Positions 28,898 through 40,095 of a DNA stretch of 64,000 bases are shown here, piece after piece; positions within the stretch are counted from its first letter, which is position 1; each line of letters opens with the position of its first letter. The stretch is from Sorangium cellulosum (lineage in GTDB: Bacteria; Myxococcota_A; Polyangia; Polyangiales; Polyangiaceae), in NCBI RefSeq assembly GCF_001589285.1, contig NZ_JEMA01000832.1, positions 1 through 64,000 on the forward strand. The letters are read 5' to 3'. The notes under the pieces were generated by a model. It was not told the DNA's origin and searched no databases. It was given only the letters and a program-made list of their open reading frames with translations. The translations under genes and the position numbers were made by a program.

Positions 28898-30382
28898 ATG
28901 AGGTCGACCAAGAGCAACGCCACTGTAGTGAAGGGCGACCCGCTCGCTCAGGGTGGGACGGCCACGCCGGAAATCGCAGCCCTCGGCCTTCTGGAAGACG
29001 ACCAGGCGGAGGAGACCGTCGTGCGACCCCGTCCGGCGGAGATCCTCGACGAGGATCGAGCGCCTGACTTCATCGATCTGGACCTCGGACCGCTCGATCG
29101 GCTGCCGCAGCCCGAGCGGACGAGGAACCAGGATCGGGAGCTGAAGGACGTCGAGGACGGTGGCGGCGATTCGATGCTCGCCCGCTATTTCCGCGACATG
29201 GCGCTGCATCCGGTGATGGGCCCCGACGAGGAGCTCGACACCGCCCGGGCGGTCGAGCGCACGGAGGTGGAGCACTGGGTGGCTTTGCTCTCGTACCTGC
29301 CTGCGGCCGAGCACATCCTCACCGCGCTCGAGGAGGATGTCGCCAAGGCCGGCGAGGATGAGGTGAAGGCTCCGCAGCTCGCGGAGATGCAGAAGCTCGT
29401 CCGCGCGGCGAAGAAGCAGAAGGGGAAGCTGCTGCCCGAGCAGGAAAAGCCGTGGACCCAGTTCTCCGAGGAGCTCGCGGCGGCTGTCCGCCTGCCGGAC
29501 TCGGATCGCCTCTGGATGGCGCGCGCCTTCACCATCGCGCGCGATCTCGTGCGCGAGCCGGACTTCGAGGACGACGTGAGCGATCCCGAGGAGACCCGCC
29601 CCACGCGGCCGAGGCTCCCGATGTCCAGCTCGTATCGCCGCTACCTCGATCGGGTCGAGCGGAGCTTCCAGGCGCAGCACGACGCGAAGAACCGCTTCGT
29701 GAAGGCCAACCTGCGGCTCGTCGTCTCGATCGCGCGTCGCTACAACCGCGGGCGCCTGCCGCTGATCGACCTGATCCAGGAAGGCAACATCGGGCTGATG
29801 AAGGCGGTCGAGCGCTTCGACCACAGCCGTGGCTACCGCTTCTCGACCTACGCGTCCTGGTGGATCCGGCATGCGATCAGCCGCGCCCTGGCGGACAAGG
29901 GGCGGGCGGTTCGCATCCCGGTCCACATGCTCGACACGTACAACCGCGTGGCTCGGGCGACGCAGGCGATCATCGCGCGCACGGGGCACGAGCCGACGAT
30001 CGAGGAGCTCGAGAAGGAGACGGGCGTCCCGCGCGAGAAGCTCGACAAGGTGAAGGACTTCTACGCGGAGACGCCGTTCTCCCTCGATCGGCCGGTCGGC
30101 GACGAGGACGGGCGGAAGTTCATCGACTTCCTCCAGGAGGAGAACGCGCTGTCGCCGTTCGATCACCTGGCGAACAGGAAGTGGAGCGACGAGGTCCGCC
30201 GGCTTCTGACCACCCTCACGCCGATCGAGTCGCGGATCATCCGCTGGCGCTTCGGCCTCGACGATGAGGACGAGCTCACGCTGAAGGAGATCGGCGACAA
30301 GTACAACCTGTCGCGCGAGCGCATCCGTCAGCTCCAGGAGCAGGCGCTCGGCAAGATCCGCAAGCAGATGCGCGATTACTGA
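28898..30382 (+). CDS. Sigma-70 family sigma factor, RpoD/RpoS-like group 2
   Basis: Start ATG 28898 has GGAGGGAG eight bases before it, giving 494 residues. An in-frame ATG at 28658 adds an 80-residue Ser/Ala tail of uncertain coding quality, and the frame is open back to 28142 without a good start. Region 1.2-2.1 begins [17 protein letters not shown]. Region 2.3-2.4 is [36 protein letters not shown] (partial). Region 3 starts [11 protein letters not shown], and region 4.2 is [28 protein letters not shown]. No RpoH box is seen. An acidic insert (around residues 95-190) lies ahead of region 2. Promoter choice is expected to be RpoD-like. It is followed by a strong bidirectional hairpin. Confidence 0.92.
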   Translation: MRSTKSNATVVKGDPLAQGGTATPEIAALGLLEDDQAEETVVRPRPAEILDEDRAPDFIDLDLGPLDRLPQPERTRNQDRELKDVEDGGGDSMLARYFRDMALHPVMGPDEELDTARAVERTEVEHWVALLSYLPAAEHILTALEEDVAKAGEDEVKAPQLAEMQKLVRAAKKQKGKLLPEQEKPWTQFSEELAAAVRLPDSDRLWMARAFTIARDLVREPDFEDDVSDPEETRPTRPRLPMSSSYRRYLDRVERSFQAQHDAKNRFVKANLRLVVSIARRYNRGRLPLIDLIQEGNIGLMKAVERFDHSRGYRFSTYASWWIRHAISRALADKGRAVRIPVHMLDTYNRVARATQAIIARTGHEPTIEELEKETGVPREKLDKVKDFYAETPFSLDRPVGDEDGRKFIDFLQEENALSPFDHLANRKWSDEVRRLLTTLTPIESRIIRWRFGLDDEDELTLKEIGDKYNLSRERIRQLQEQALGKIRKQMRDY

Positions 30383-30408
30383 GCGACGGACGCAGCAGAC
30401 GCGATGAT

Positions 30409-30439
30409 GCGGCCGCGCAGCGTAACGCTGCGCGGCCGC
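30409..30439. terminator. Bidirectional terminator between the sigma factor gene and dacB
   Basis: A perfect 14-bp inverted repeat (30409-30422 with 30426-30439) closes on a 3-base loop, TAA. It lies 26 bases after the sigma factor stop and about 95 bases after the end of the convergent dacB gene. Because the genes converge, it can stop transcription from both sides. Confidence 0.85.
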
Positions 30440-30532
30440 GTTGCTTTCGCCTCATGCACTATCTCCTGCGGGGCGCGATCCGGAGGACGCTCATCGCGGG
30501 CGATGGCCGTCGCCCTGGGGCCGCGCGTGTCC

Positions 30533-32104
30533 TCAAGGCGAGCGAGCTCCTTTCCAGAGCTCGTCTGCGAGCGCACCGACGAAGTCGTCGATGGCCCTTC
30601 GCACCGGCTCGATCTTCCCGGGGACGTCGGAGGCCAGCACCGCGAAGGCGATCGGGGATCGGCCGGCCGGAGGGAGGATGTAGCCGGAGAGGGCCGCGAC
30701 GGAGGCGAGTGTTCCTGTCTTGGCGCGAATGGCGCGCTCCTTCGACCAGCCGCGGAAGCGGCCGCGCAAGGTCCCGTCCACGCCGCCGATCGCGAGCTGC
30801 GCGGTGAAGTCGGCGCCGAGCGACGGATCGAGGAGCGCGGCACGGAGCAGCCGGACGATGGCCTCCGGCGACGCGCGAGCCGCGTCGAACAGGCCGGAGC
30901 CGTTCCGCAGGACGACGCCCTCCTGGGTGGCGCCGAGCTCGCGGATGGTCTCACCGACCAGCTCCGCCGCAGCCTCGGCCGTGCCGGGGCGCCCGCGCCT
31001 CTCTGCGGCGAGCGTCTTGAAGATCGTCTCTGCGTAGAAGTTGTCGCTGTCCTTCCCGAGCGCAGGGAGCAGCTCGCCGAGAGGCGCCGAGCGGTGGGCC
31101 ACGAGCAACCGTTTCTGGTGCTCGCCGCCAAGCCGCACCTCACCGGAGATCTCGACGCCGACCTGCTGAAGCATTTCCCTGAGCGCATACGCAGCGACGA
31201 GGCGAGGATCATCGACGCGCCTCGCCACGCTCACGGCGCGGCCACCCTCCGGGATGCTGCCGCTGAGGTGCACGACGAGGCGCTGGCCGCTCGGCTCGAG
31301 TCGGATCCCGATCTTCTCCGGTGTACCGCGCTTCGCGGTGGCCACCTTCCCACGGAGCACCGTCAAGCCCGGGGGATCGATCGCTACGGATGCGGCCTCG
31401 CCCGTCTTCGACGGACGCACCGTGAAGAGCACCGCGTTCGCGTTCAGCGACGCCGCCGCGACAGGAGCGCGGAACGCCGCCCACTCCTCCGGCTGCTGCT
31501 CGAAGGCTGGAGGCACGTAGCGCGCGTCGAAGTAGCCCTGGTCGACCGCGATCGCTGCGACCTTGCGGACGCCACTCGCGCGCAGATCGCGCGCCATCTC
31601 CCAGAGATCGCGCGTCCTGAGCGACGGGTCGCCCGAGCCTCGGAGCACGAGCTCGGCGACGGCTCCGTTCGATGCCTCCCCGTAAAGGCCGGTCAGGTAC
31701 CGGTAGCTCGGCCCGAGCAGGCGCAGCGCGGCCGCTGCCGTGAACAGCTTCGCGTTCGATGCGGGATTGTACAGGCCACGCTCATCGAAGGCGGCGAGCG
31801 TCGCCCCGCTGGCGACGTCGATCGCGAGCACGCCGACCCGCCCCCCCCAGCGATGCACGTCGGCGGTGAGCTTCTCGAGCTGCTTCCGCGCGCGGTCCGG
31901 GGCGACGCGATGAGGTTCGGGAGCGGCGACGGTCGACGGCGTCGCGCTCGCGCCTCCGGGCGATTCCTGCGCCGGTCTCGCGGCGCTGGTCCGCTCGGCG
32001 GCATGCGCATCGCCGTCGCTCGGCTGTGAGCCGCCCGGGCGGGCGAGGGTCGACGAGAGCGCGAGCGCGACCACGGAGACGGTCCAGCGGAAGCTTCGGG
32101 GCAT
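30533..32104 (-). CDS. dacB: D-alanyl-D-alanine carboxypeptidase/endopeptidase, PBP4 (S13) type
   Basis: Start ATG 32104, with GGAG seven bases upstream, gives about 523 residues. The signal peptide covers the first 25, followed by a Pro/Ala-rich tether. Active-site Ser116 and Lys119 are in PASNAKLF. The SDN motif is in KDSDNFYAE and the KTG motif in RAKTGTLASV, with the long S13-specific insertion between SxxK and SDN. The family cleaves D-Ala-D-Ala or peptide cross-bridges in peptidoglycan, in the periplasm. It is monocistronic and ends at a shared terminator. Confidence 0.93.
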   Translation of the reverse strand: MPRSFRWTVSVVALALSSTLARPGGSQPSDGDAHAAERTSAARPAQESPGGASATPSTVAAPEPHRVAPDRARKQLEKLTADVHRWGGRVGVLAIDVASGATLAAFDERGLYNPASNAKLFTAAAALRLLGPSYRYLTGLYGEASNGAVAELVLRGSGDPSLRTRDLWEMARDLRASGVRKVAAIAVDQGYFDARYVPPAFEQQPEEWAAFRAPVAAASLNANAVLFTVRPSKTGEAASVAIDPPGLTVLRGKVATAKRGTPEKIGIRLEPSGQRLVVHLSGSIPEGGRAVSVARRVDDPRLVAAYALREMLQQVGVEISGEVRLGGEHQKRLLVAHRSAPLGELLPALGKDSDNFYAETIFKTLAAERRGRPGTAEAAAELVGETIRELGATQEGVVLRNGSGLFDAARASPEAIVRLLRAALLDPSLGADFTAQLAIGGVDGTLRGRFRGWSKERAIRAKTGTLASVAALSGYILPPAGRSPIAFAVLASDVPGKIEPVRRAIDDFVGALADELWKGARSP

Positions 32105-32273
32105 AACTGCTCTCCGGCTGTACAACGTCTCCGCCGCCGGCGCCTCATCCGGTCGACCGCTCGGCGCCGGTCGGCAGCGCTCCCGGGACGCGCGCTCGGG
32201 GTTGTCCTCGCAAAGGAGAGCTTGCTAGGGTGCGCGCAGACACTTTTCACGCTCTGTTCGAAGGGAGGACTCC

Positions 32274-32792
32274 GTGTCCCAGCAGCACTCGACCCGTGCG
32301 CTCTTGCCGCTCCTCATCCTCGCGGCCGCAGCATGCTCGGGCGCCAAGCCCAAGCAGGCAGGTGAAGACTACAACTTCGAGCAGGCATCCTCCGACGAGG
32401 CGGCGCCCGCGCCCGCCGAGACGGACAGCCCCGAAGCGGAGGCGAGCGCGTCGCAGGACAGCGGCGGCGGTCTCAACGCCGATCAGAAGAAGCAGATGGA
32501 GATCGCGCTGCGGCGCGGGGGAGACAAGGCGTCGAACTGCGCCGAGGTCGTGCCCAGCGCGCCGACCGGCGAGGGAGAGGTCAAGGTCGTCTTCGACGGC
32601 CAGAAGGGGCGCGTGACCGACGTGCTGGTCGGACCGCCATTCGCAGGGACGCCCGCCGAGTCCTGCGTCAAGCGCGCCTTCGTCGGGGAGATCGTGCTGC
32701 CGTTCGATGGCGATCCCCTCGAGGTCCCGTACACCGTGAAGCTACCGGCCAAGAAGGCCGGCTCCGCGTCGTCCAGCACGAAGAAGCCATGA
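32274..32792 (+). CDS. Lipoprotein with TonB-like C-terminal domain
   Basis: 172 residues from GTG 32274. The signal peptide ends AAAACS, so Cys 21 may be lipidated. A Ser/Ala/Glu tether follows (about 40-65), then a compact domain with GEGEVKVVFDGQKGRVTDVLVG and AESCVKRAFVGEIVLPFDGDP (quoted in part). This strand order resembles TonB-like C-terminal domains that myxobacteria also use in AgmX/PglI motility proteins. The two Cys (NCAE, ESCVK) could pair. The gene overlaps the next one, ATGA, at its stop. Confidence 0.68.
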   Translation: MSQQHSTRALLPLLILAAAACSGAKPKQAGEDYNFEQASSDEAAPAPAETDSPEAEASASQDSGGGLNADQKKQMEIALRRGGDKASNCAEVVPSAPTGEGEVKVVFDGQKGRVTDVLVGPPFAGTPAESCVKRAFVGEIVLPFDGDPLEVPYTVKLPAKKAGSASSSTKKP

Positions 32793-33271
32793 AGAGCCCG
32801 GCCCTCGCTCTCGCCGCTGCGCTCGCGTTGGCCGCTCCTTCCGCCGGCGCGGAGGAGCAGACGACACCTCCGCGGTACCCGCCGTCGTCGGTGCGCCCGA
32901 AGCTCATCGTCGGCGGGGTGGCCGTGACGGCGCTCGCTTACGGTGCAGGGTTCCTCGCCGCGACGTCGTGGCCCGAGGTGCCCGGGTCGAGCGAGCTGAA
33001 GATCCCGATCGCCGGCCCCTGGATGGCGCTCGCCAAGAACGGCTGCGCCCCGGACGAGCCGGACTGCGGAGCGAAGCTGTACGTACGTGGAGCGCTCACC
33101 GTCGTGGGTGGGCTCGCGCAGCTCGCTGGCCTCGCGCTCGTCGGCGAGGGCATCTTCATGACCACGGAGGCGCGCCCGGCGCAGCCTCCGAGCACGTCGG
33201 CGCTGACGGTGCTGGCGGCTCCCGTCATCACCGCGACGGGCATGGGCGTCGGCGTCGTCGGCACCTTCTGA
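32789..33271 (+). CDS. Secreted or membrane protein of unknown function
   Basis: 160 residues with a cleavable signal (LALAAALALAAPSAGAEE), one transmembrane-like segment (LIVGGVAVTALAYGAGFLA) near residue 40 and another hydrophobic stretch (GALTVVGGLAQLAGLALVGEG) near 110. Two Cys residues lie in the loop between them. It overlaps the preceding lipoprotein gene by four bases, so they form a two-gene unit. No family was recognised. Confidence 0.6.
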   Translation: MKSPALALAAALALAAPSAGAEEQTTPPRYPPSSVRPKLIVGGVAVTALAYGAGFLAATSWPEVPGSSELKIPIAGPWMALAKNGCAPDEPDCGAKLYVRGALTVVGGLAQLAGLALVGEGIFMTTEARPAQPPSTSALTVLAAPVITATGMGVGVVGTF

Positions 33272-33308
33272 TCCGCCAAGGACCACGCGTCCGGCGCGCT
33301 GCTCACGC

Positions 33309-34208
33309 TCACGGTCGGCGCCACGGCAACGAGGCTGGGCCGCGGACCGGCTTGCCGGTCAGGCGCCCGACGCGCTCGATCATCAGCTCCACGCTGGCGC
33401 CGTACGGCACGTGCCGGCCAGCGCTCCCGCCGAAGACCAGGCCCGCTCCCACGACGTCGCCTGCGCGCAGCTCGATCTGGTTGCTGATGTACGCGATGGA
33501 TTCCGGCAGCGAGAACGTCCACTCGCCGATGCGCGAGCAGGAGCGCGTCTCGGCGTCGACACGGACCTGGGTCCGCAGCACCTCGACGGGGCCGAGCTCG
33601 TCAGGCGTGACGAGCACCGGGCCTAGCTGCGTCGCGAAGTCCTTCGCCTCTGAAGGTGGTAGCCCGCGCGCCAGCGTCCGCGCCTGCAGGCTGCGCGCCG
33701 TCCAGTCGTTCAGCACGGTGTAGCCCGCGATCGCTCGCTCCACTTCCTCCGGGGGAGCGCGCCTCAGATCCTCGCAAAGGAGCGCCGCCAGGTTCAGCTC
33801 GTAGTCGGGTTCGTCCTCGAGCGCAGGGAAGGGGATCGCTGCGGCGTGCCCGAGCAGCGCGCGGCTGTTGCCGAACCGGTACCAGGGGAGCGCTGCGTCG
33901 CGCGCGTAGGGGCCGAGCTGGATGTACGCTGCGCGGTCGGTGGCGCAGGGCGGCAACCACAGGATGGCGTCCGGGTGAAGCTGCGCCGCGGCGGGGCGAT
34001 CTCCGCTGAGCAGCCGGTCATCCAGCGCGTGAAGCCCTGCGCAACGGAGCGCCACCACGCGCGTGTGGAAGTCCGACACGCCGGGGATGTCGGCGAGCTT
34101 CGTTCCGAACTGGCGCTCGAGCTCCGCGACATCGTACAGCGCGCCGTCGCGTTCCAGCGCGACGACCGGGGTGGACGTCGCGAGCTGAAGAACGTGGGCG
34201 ATTCTCAT
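33309..34208 (-). CDS. Fumarylacetoacetate hydrolase (FAH) family protein
   Basis: About 299 residues from ATG 34208; an upstream in-frame start at 34271 adds 21 residues without conserved character. Family motifs include LNDWTARSLQAR, ATQLGPVLVTPDEL and GSAGRHVPYG with the FAH-like acid residues expected for the divalent metal, and LGDVVGAGLVF. Known members hydrolyse fumarylacetoacetate, or acylpyruvates, or isomerise 2-hydroxy-heptadienoates. The N-terminal 100 residues (TPVVALERDGALYDVAEL) are a separate FAH_N-like part. Specificity cannot be assigned. Confidence 0.8.
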   Translation of the reverse strand: MRIAHVLQLATSTPVVALERDGALYDVAELERQFGTKLADIPGVSDFHTRVVALRCAGLHALDDRLLSGDRPAAAQLHPDAILWLPPCATDRAAYIQLGPYARDAALPWYRFGNSRALLGHAAAIPFPALEDEPDYELNLAALLCEDLRRAPPEEVERAIAGYTVLNDWTARSLQARTLARGLPPSEAKDFATQLGPVLVTPDELGPVEVLRTQVRVDAETRSCSRIGEWTFSLPESIAYISNQIELRAGDVVGAGLVFGGSAGRHVPYGASVELMIERVGRLTGKPVRGPASLPWRRP

Positions 34209-36369
<2,161 letters not shown>

Positions 36370-36385
36370 CGTCCCGCGCCAGGAT

Positions 36386-36428
36386 CCTGAGGGATTCCTG
36401 GCGGCCGCCAGAGACCTGAGGGATTCCT
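36386..36428. repeat. 14-bp direct repeat, period 29, downstream of pyrG
   Basis: CCTGAGGGATTCCT occurs exactly at 36386-36399 and 36415-36428, and each is followed by a similar G+C-rich stretch (tggcggccgcc and cgccgccgcc). AGGATCCT and TCCTG give small self-pairing possibilities. It lies between the converging pyrG and desaturase genes. Confidence 0.7.
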
Positions 36429-36561
36429 CGCCGCCGCCTTGACGGCGAGATGTGCGTGGGGTCGTCGCCGGTCGTGGAGCTTGCCTGCTGCAAGCGCCTA
36501 CGGACGAGAGCTGCCCTGCAGCTTCCGTCCGTGGATCATCGCGGCTGAACGCTGCGGGGGG

Positions 36562-37554
36562 TCAGACGTCGCCGAGGCTCGGCCGGCCCAGCGGCGGGGC
36601 GTCGAGGGGCTCGGTGGGCGCGGCTTGAGGGGCGAGGAGCGGCGAACGCTCGCCGACCTCCTTCAGGAGATTCCGCTGGAGGACGTGCGCCGGTGCGGTC
36701 CGGAGGTCCCAGATGAGGCCGAGCTTTTCCATCCCGCGCAGGATGTAGAAGCTGACGTCGATCTCCCACCAGAAGAAGCCCTGGTTCGCGCTGCTCATGT
36801 AGTGGTGGTGGTTGTTGTGCCAGCCCTCGCCGAGGGTGATCAGCGCCAGCCAGAAATTGTTGCGGCTCGTGTCGGTCGTCGCGTAACGCCGCGAGCCAAA
36901 CACGTGCGCGAGGGAGTTGATCGTGAACGTGCCGTGCATGAGCGCGCACGTCGACACGACGTAGCCCCAGAGGAACGCGTCGTAGCCGCCCACCGCGAAG
37001 AGCAGCGCGATCATGCCGAGCGGCCCGACGACGTGGTACCGGTCCAGCCACCGGAGCTCGGGGAACCCGGCGAAGTCAGGGATGCGCTTCAGATCGAGCT
37101 CCTCGTGCTCGCGGCTGAGCCACCAGCCCATGTGCGAGTACCAGAACCCCTTGCGCAGCGGGCTGTGAACGTCGCGCTCCGTGTCCGAGTACCTGTGATG
37201 GATGCGGTGTGTACCCCCCCACCACAGCGGGCCCTTCTGCGTCGCCGTCGTCCCGAGCAACGCGAGCAAAAACTGAAGGCCCCGGCTCGTCTTGTAGCTC
37301 CGGTGCGAGAAGTACCGGTGGTAGACCGCCGTGATCGCGAACATCCGGATGAAGTACGTGGCCGCAGCGAGCGCCGCGAGCTTCCAGGTGGCTCCCCGCA
37401 CGAAAGCGACCACCGTGCCCACGTGGATGGCGGTGATCCCCAGCACGTTGAAGAGCTGACCCAAGCCCGGGCCAGGCTTCGGTACGACGATTCGTGTAGG
37501 GCTCGATGGACGGGCTTGCGTCATGGTTTCCAAGGTGGATGGAGCATCGAGCAT
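36562..37554 (-). CDS. Membrane fatty acid desaturase, acyl-CoA delta-9 type
   Basis: About 330 residues from ATG 37554; a GTG at 37563 and an ATG at 37524 are alternatives. The three histidine boxes of the di-iron family are present: HRYFSH, HRIHH and HNNHH, with TWKLAALAAATYFIRM and VVGPLGMIALLFAVGGYD as hydrophobic spans. The enzyme introduces a double bond into fatty acyl chains at the membrane and affects membrane fluidity. The C-terminal tail is Ala/Pro-rich. It converges with pyrG. Confidence 0.92.
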   Translation of the reverse strand: MLDAPSTLETMTQARPSSPTRIVVPKPGPGLGQLFNVLGITAIHVGTVVAFVRGATWKLAALAAATYFIRMFAITAVYHRYFSHRSYKTSRGLQFLLALLGTTATQKGPLWWGGTHRIHHRYSDTERDVHSPLRKGFWYSHMGWWLSREHEELDLKRIPDFAGFPELRWLDRYHVVGPLGMIALLFAVGGYDAFLWGYVVSTCALMHGTFTINSLAHVFGSRRYATTDTSRNNFWLALITLGEGWHNNHHHYMSSANQGFFWWEIDVSFYILRGMEKLGLIWDLRTAPAHVLQRNLLKEVGERSPLLAPQAAPTEPLDAPPLGRPSLGDV

Positions 37555-37643
37555 GCCCGTCACTGGGGTTCACGACGACCGTCATGATTCGGTCATCCAG
37601 CGCAGCGACGTCCCAGGTGCGCGTGACGCACGAGCGCGCGACG

Positions 37644-38633
37644 TCAGGAGCGCAGGGACAGGACGTCGATGGAAGGCCCGGCGGAGATCCGGATCTCGCT
37701 CGCCCGGAGGGGATCTCCGTCGAGGATATAGGGGCCCTCGCCGGGCGAGGCCGCGCTGGCCTCGGCGCCAAATCGGACGGTGAAAGTGCGGACGAGGTCG
37801 TCGAAGTGGTCCTCGCCGCCGATCCGGCGGCCCGCGAGGACGAGCGGGGCACGCGGCCCCAGGGATCGAGGCGGCAGGGCGCTCGCGACGAGGTGCGGGC
37901 GGTCGAGGTCCTCACCGGCGCGGTAGGTGACCCGCATGTGGAGACCGAGGTCGCGCACCGCGGACGAGCAGATCAGCGACCAGGCGCGAGGAGCGAGCTG
38001 CCGCCCCTCCACCTCGATCGTGCACGGTAGCGGGTCGAGGACGCGACGCGCGCAGGCGCCGCCGTAAAAGGACTCGACGAACACCCGCGCCACGATGCGC
38101 GCCGCGGCGCCGTATCCGTCGCCTCCGCGCTCGTAGTACACATCGAAGAAGCTGGCCACTAGGCCGGTGCCGAAGATGAAGCCGATGCGCTCCTCGACGC
38201 CTGTGCGCGTCGTCGCGCGAGCGCGCAAGGTGGGCCGACGGACCGTTCCACGGCCGGCGGCGCCGCCGTGGAGATCGCGGTGCTCGCGGACGATCCGCGC
38301 GAGGAGCACCGCGGGATCGCCGAGCATGCCCCAGTTGCGCGCGACCGTCGCGACGGTTCCGCCTGGCAACAGGGCAAGCGGGGGCAACGAGCTCTCGCCG
38401 AACGCGCGGGCGAGGGCCGTGACGCCCGCCATGAAGCTGCCGTCCCCGCCGGAGAGCGCGACGAGGCTTGTGCCTCGCTGCGCGATCCGGTTACAGACCT
38501 CCGCGAGCTCCGCGACGCTCGCGGTGGGGTGGAGCTCCGCCGCGCCGGCGCAGGCGGCCGCCATGCGATCGATGAGCGAGGGCCTCGCCCGGTACCGGCG
38601 CGCTGTGGTGTTGACGATGACGTCGATACGCAT
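37644..38633 (-). CDS. Diacylglycerol kinase-like lipid kinase
   Basis: 329 residues from ATG 38633. The NAD kinase/DAGK fold is shown by IVNTTARRYRARP, LVALSGGDGSFM and LALLPGGTVATVARNWGM. The C-terminal beta domain ends with ILDGDPL and SIDVLSL. Family members phosphorylate diacylglycerol or sphingoid bases. The N-terminus follows the usual short lead. It is 89 bases downstream of the desaturase start on the same strand, so the two may be co-transcribed and both act on lipids. Confidence 0.85.
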   Translation of the reverse strand: MRIDVIVNTTARRYRARPSLIDRMAAACAGAAELHPTASVAELAEVCNRIAQRGTSLVALSGGDGSFMAGVTALARAFGESSLPPLALLPGGTVATVARNWGMLGDPAVLLARIVREHRDLHGGAAGRGTVRRPTLRARATTRTGVEERIGFIFGTGLVASFFDVYYERGGDGYGAAARIVARVFVESFYGGACARRVLDPLPCTIEVEGRQLAPRAWSLICSSAVRDLGLHMRVTYRAGEDLDRPHLVASALPPRSLGPRAPLVLAGRRIGGEDHFDDLVRTFTVRFGAEASAASPGEGPYILDGDPLRASEIRISAGPSIDVLSLRS

Positions 38634-38730
38634 GGTGCCGGGACGCGAGCGCGCCGTATAAACCGGATTCCCCGGGTGGTCGAGCCGAAGGGGCTTCGAA
38701 CGCGAACATCGGCGCGCTAAGAGGCGCCCC

Positions 38731-40053
38731 ATGTACCGCGTGCTCTCCGGGTCGATCCTCGCCGGCCTCTTCTCGCTCGCCGCGGTCGCGGGCTGCGCGA
38801 GCTCGGCGTCGGTGCGCGCAGCCGAGGCGGGCAGGTTCGACGAGCTGCGCCGCGCCATGATCGACGAGCTGCGCCGCGGCGCGCTGGACAGCGACGACGC
38901 GCGCGCGATCGCCCGCGCCCTCGCCGAGGGGGAGATCGCCCGCGCGACGCCGCCGTCCGGGGTCGATCGGGTGCGCGAGCTCCGGACATGCGCGCGGCCC
39001 CTGGAGGATGCGCTCGACGAGCGCGCCGCGGGCTCGGATGCCGTCGCGACGGCCGCAGCGATGATCCTCCTCGAGGCAGGGCTCACGGATCCGGAGAGCG
39101 CGAAGCGGTACGCACGCGAGGCGGGGCCGGGGAGAGACCCTGCGAAGAGCGCAGCGCTCCGCGCGCTGGAGACGCGGGCGCTCGTCGCGGCCGAGGACGG
39201 CGCGCTGCGCCGCGCTCGGATGCTGGATGCTGATCAGGAAGTGCGCCTGGCAGCGCTCCGCGCTGCCATCTCGGCAGCAGACCCGAACGACCGGAGCGCG
39301 CTGCTCGAGGCGGCGCGGCTCGACCCGTACCCGCTCGCGCGGACGATCGCGGTCCGCGCCGCCGGCGCGCTCGGCGGGCGAGAGATCGTGCTGGCCTTGC
39401 GAGATCTCTGGGCCCTCTCCGATGAGCCGGGGCGCGAAGCGATCGCCGAGGCGTGGGCCGCCCCGCGCGCGATCGACGCCGGGGGCCGTGCGCAGCTCCT
39501 CTGGGCGATCTCCACTCAGCGCGGCGCGCCCGCGATCGCCGCCGCGCGGGCCCTGGTGCGCGCGGGAGGCGAGGGGGCCGGGGAAGCGGTCTCCGTGCTC
39601 CTCAGCGCCATCCGCACGGGCCAGAGCAGGGATCGCATCTACGCCATCCGCTCCGCGCCGCTCGAGGACCCAGCGGTGCGGACCGCGCTCATCGAGGCGC
39701 AGGGTGATCCCGATGAGGCCGTTGTCTTCGCCGTTCATGCCCGCCACATCGATGCCTCTCCGGGGATCGTCGCGGCGCGCGAGCGCGCCGCCGCTGTCGC
39801 ATGGCTGATGAGGCTCGCGTCAGGGACCTCGACGCGCGCGGTGCTCGCGCGGGGAGCCCTCGCCCGCGCCGGCGTCCGTGCGGCGGCGCCGCTCCTCGAG
39901 CGCGATCTCCGGTCCCGCGAGATCCCGGTGCGCGAGGCGGCCGGGACCGGCCTGGTCGAGCTCGGCGAGCTCCCTCGCGCCGCCTTGCTCCTCGCCGACG
40001 CCGATCCCCGGGTCAGGACCTCGGTGGCCTGCGCCATCCTCGGCGCCTCGTGA
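38731..40053 (+). CDS. HEAT-repeat-like lipoprotein
   Basis: 440 residues. The signal peptide MYRVLSGSILAGLFSLAAVAG has lipobox AVAGC. The rest is almost all alpha-helical, with repeated paired helices such as VRLAALRAAISAADPNDRS, LARTIAVRAAGAL and PVREAAGTGLVELGE (PBS lyase/HEAT type). These scaffold-like repeats usually bind protein partners. It diverges from the DAG-kinase-like gene. No specific role is known. Confidence 0.72.
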   Translation: MYRVLSGSILAGLFSLAAVAGCASSASVRAAEAGRFDELRRAMIDELRRGALDSDDARAIARALAEGEIARATPPSGVDRVRELRTCARPLEDALDERAAGSDAVATAAAMILLEAGLTDPESAKRYAREAGPGRDPAKSAALRALETRALVAAEDGALRRARMLDADQEVRLAALRAAISAADPNDRSALLEAARLDPYPLARTIAVRAAGALGGREIVLALRDLWALSDEPGREAIAEAWAAPRAIDAGGRAQLLWAISTQRGAPAIAAARALVRAGGEGAGEAVSVLLSAIRTGQSRDRIYAIRSAPLEDPAVRTALIEAQGDPDEAVVFAVHARHIDASPGIVAARERAAAVAWLMRLASGTSTRAVLARGALARAGVRAAAPLLERDLRSREIPVREAAGTGLVELGELPRAALLLADADPRVRTSVACAILGAS

Positions 40054-40095
40054 TCGCAGCCGATGACTCGGTCGAATCGAGGCGCGCCCGATCGA

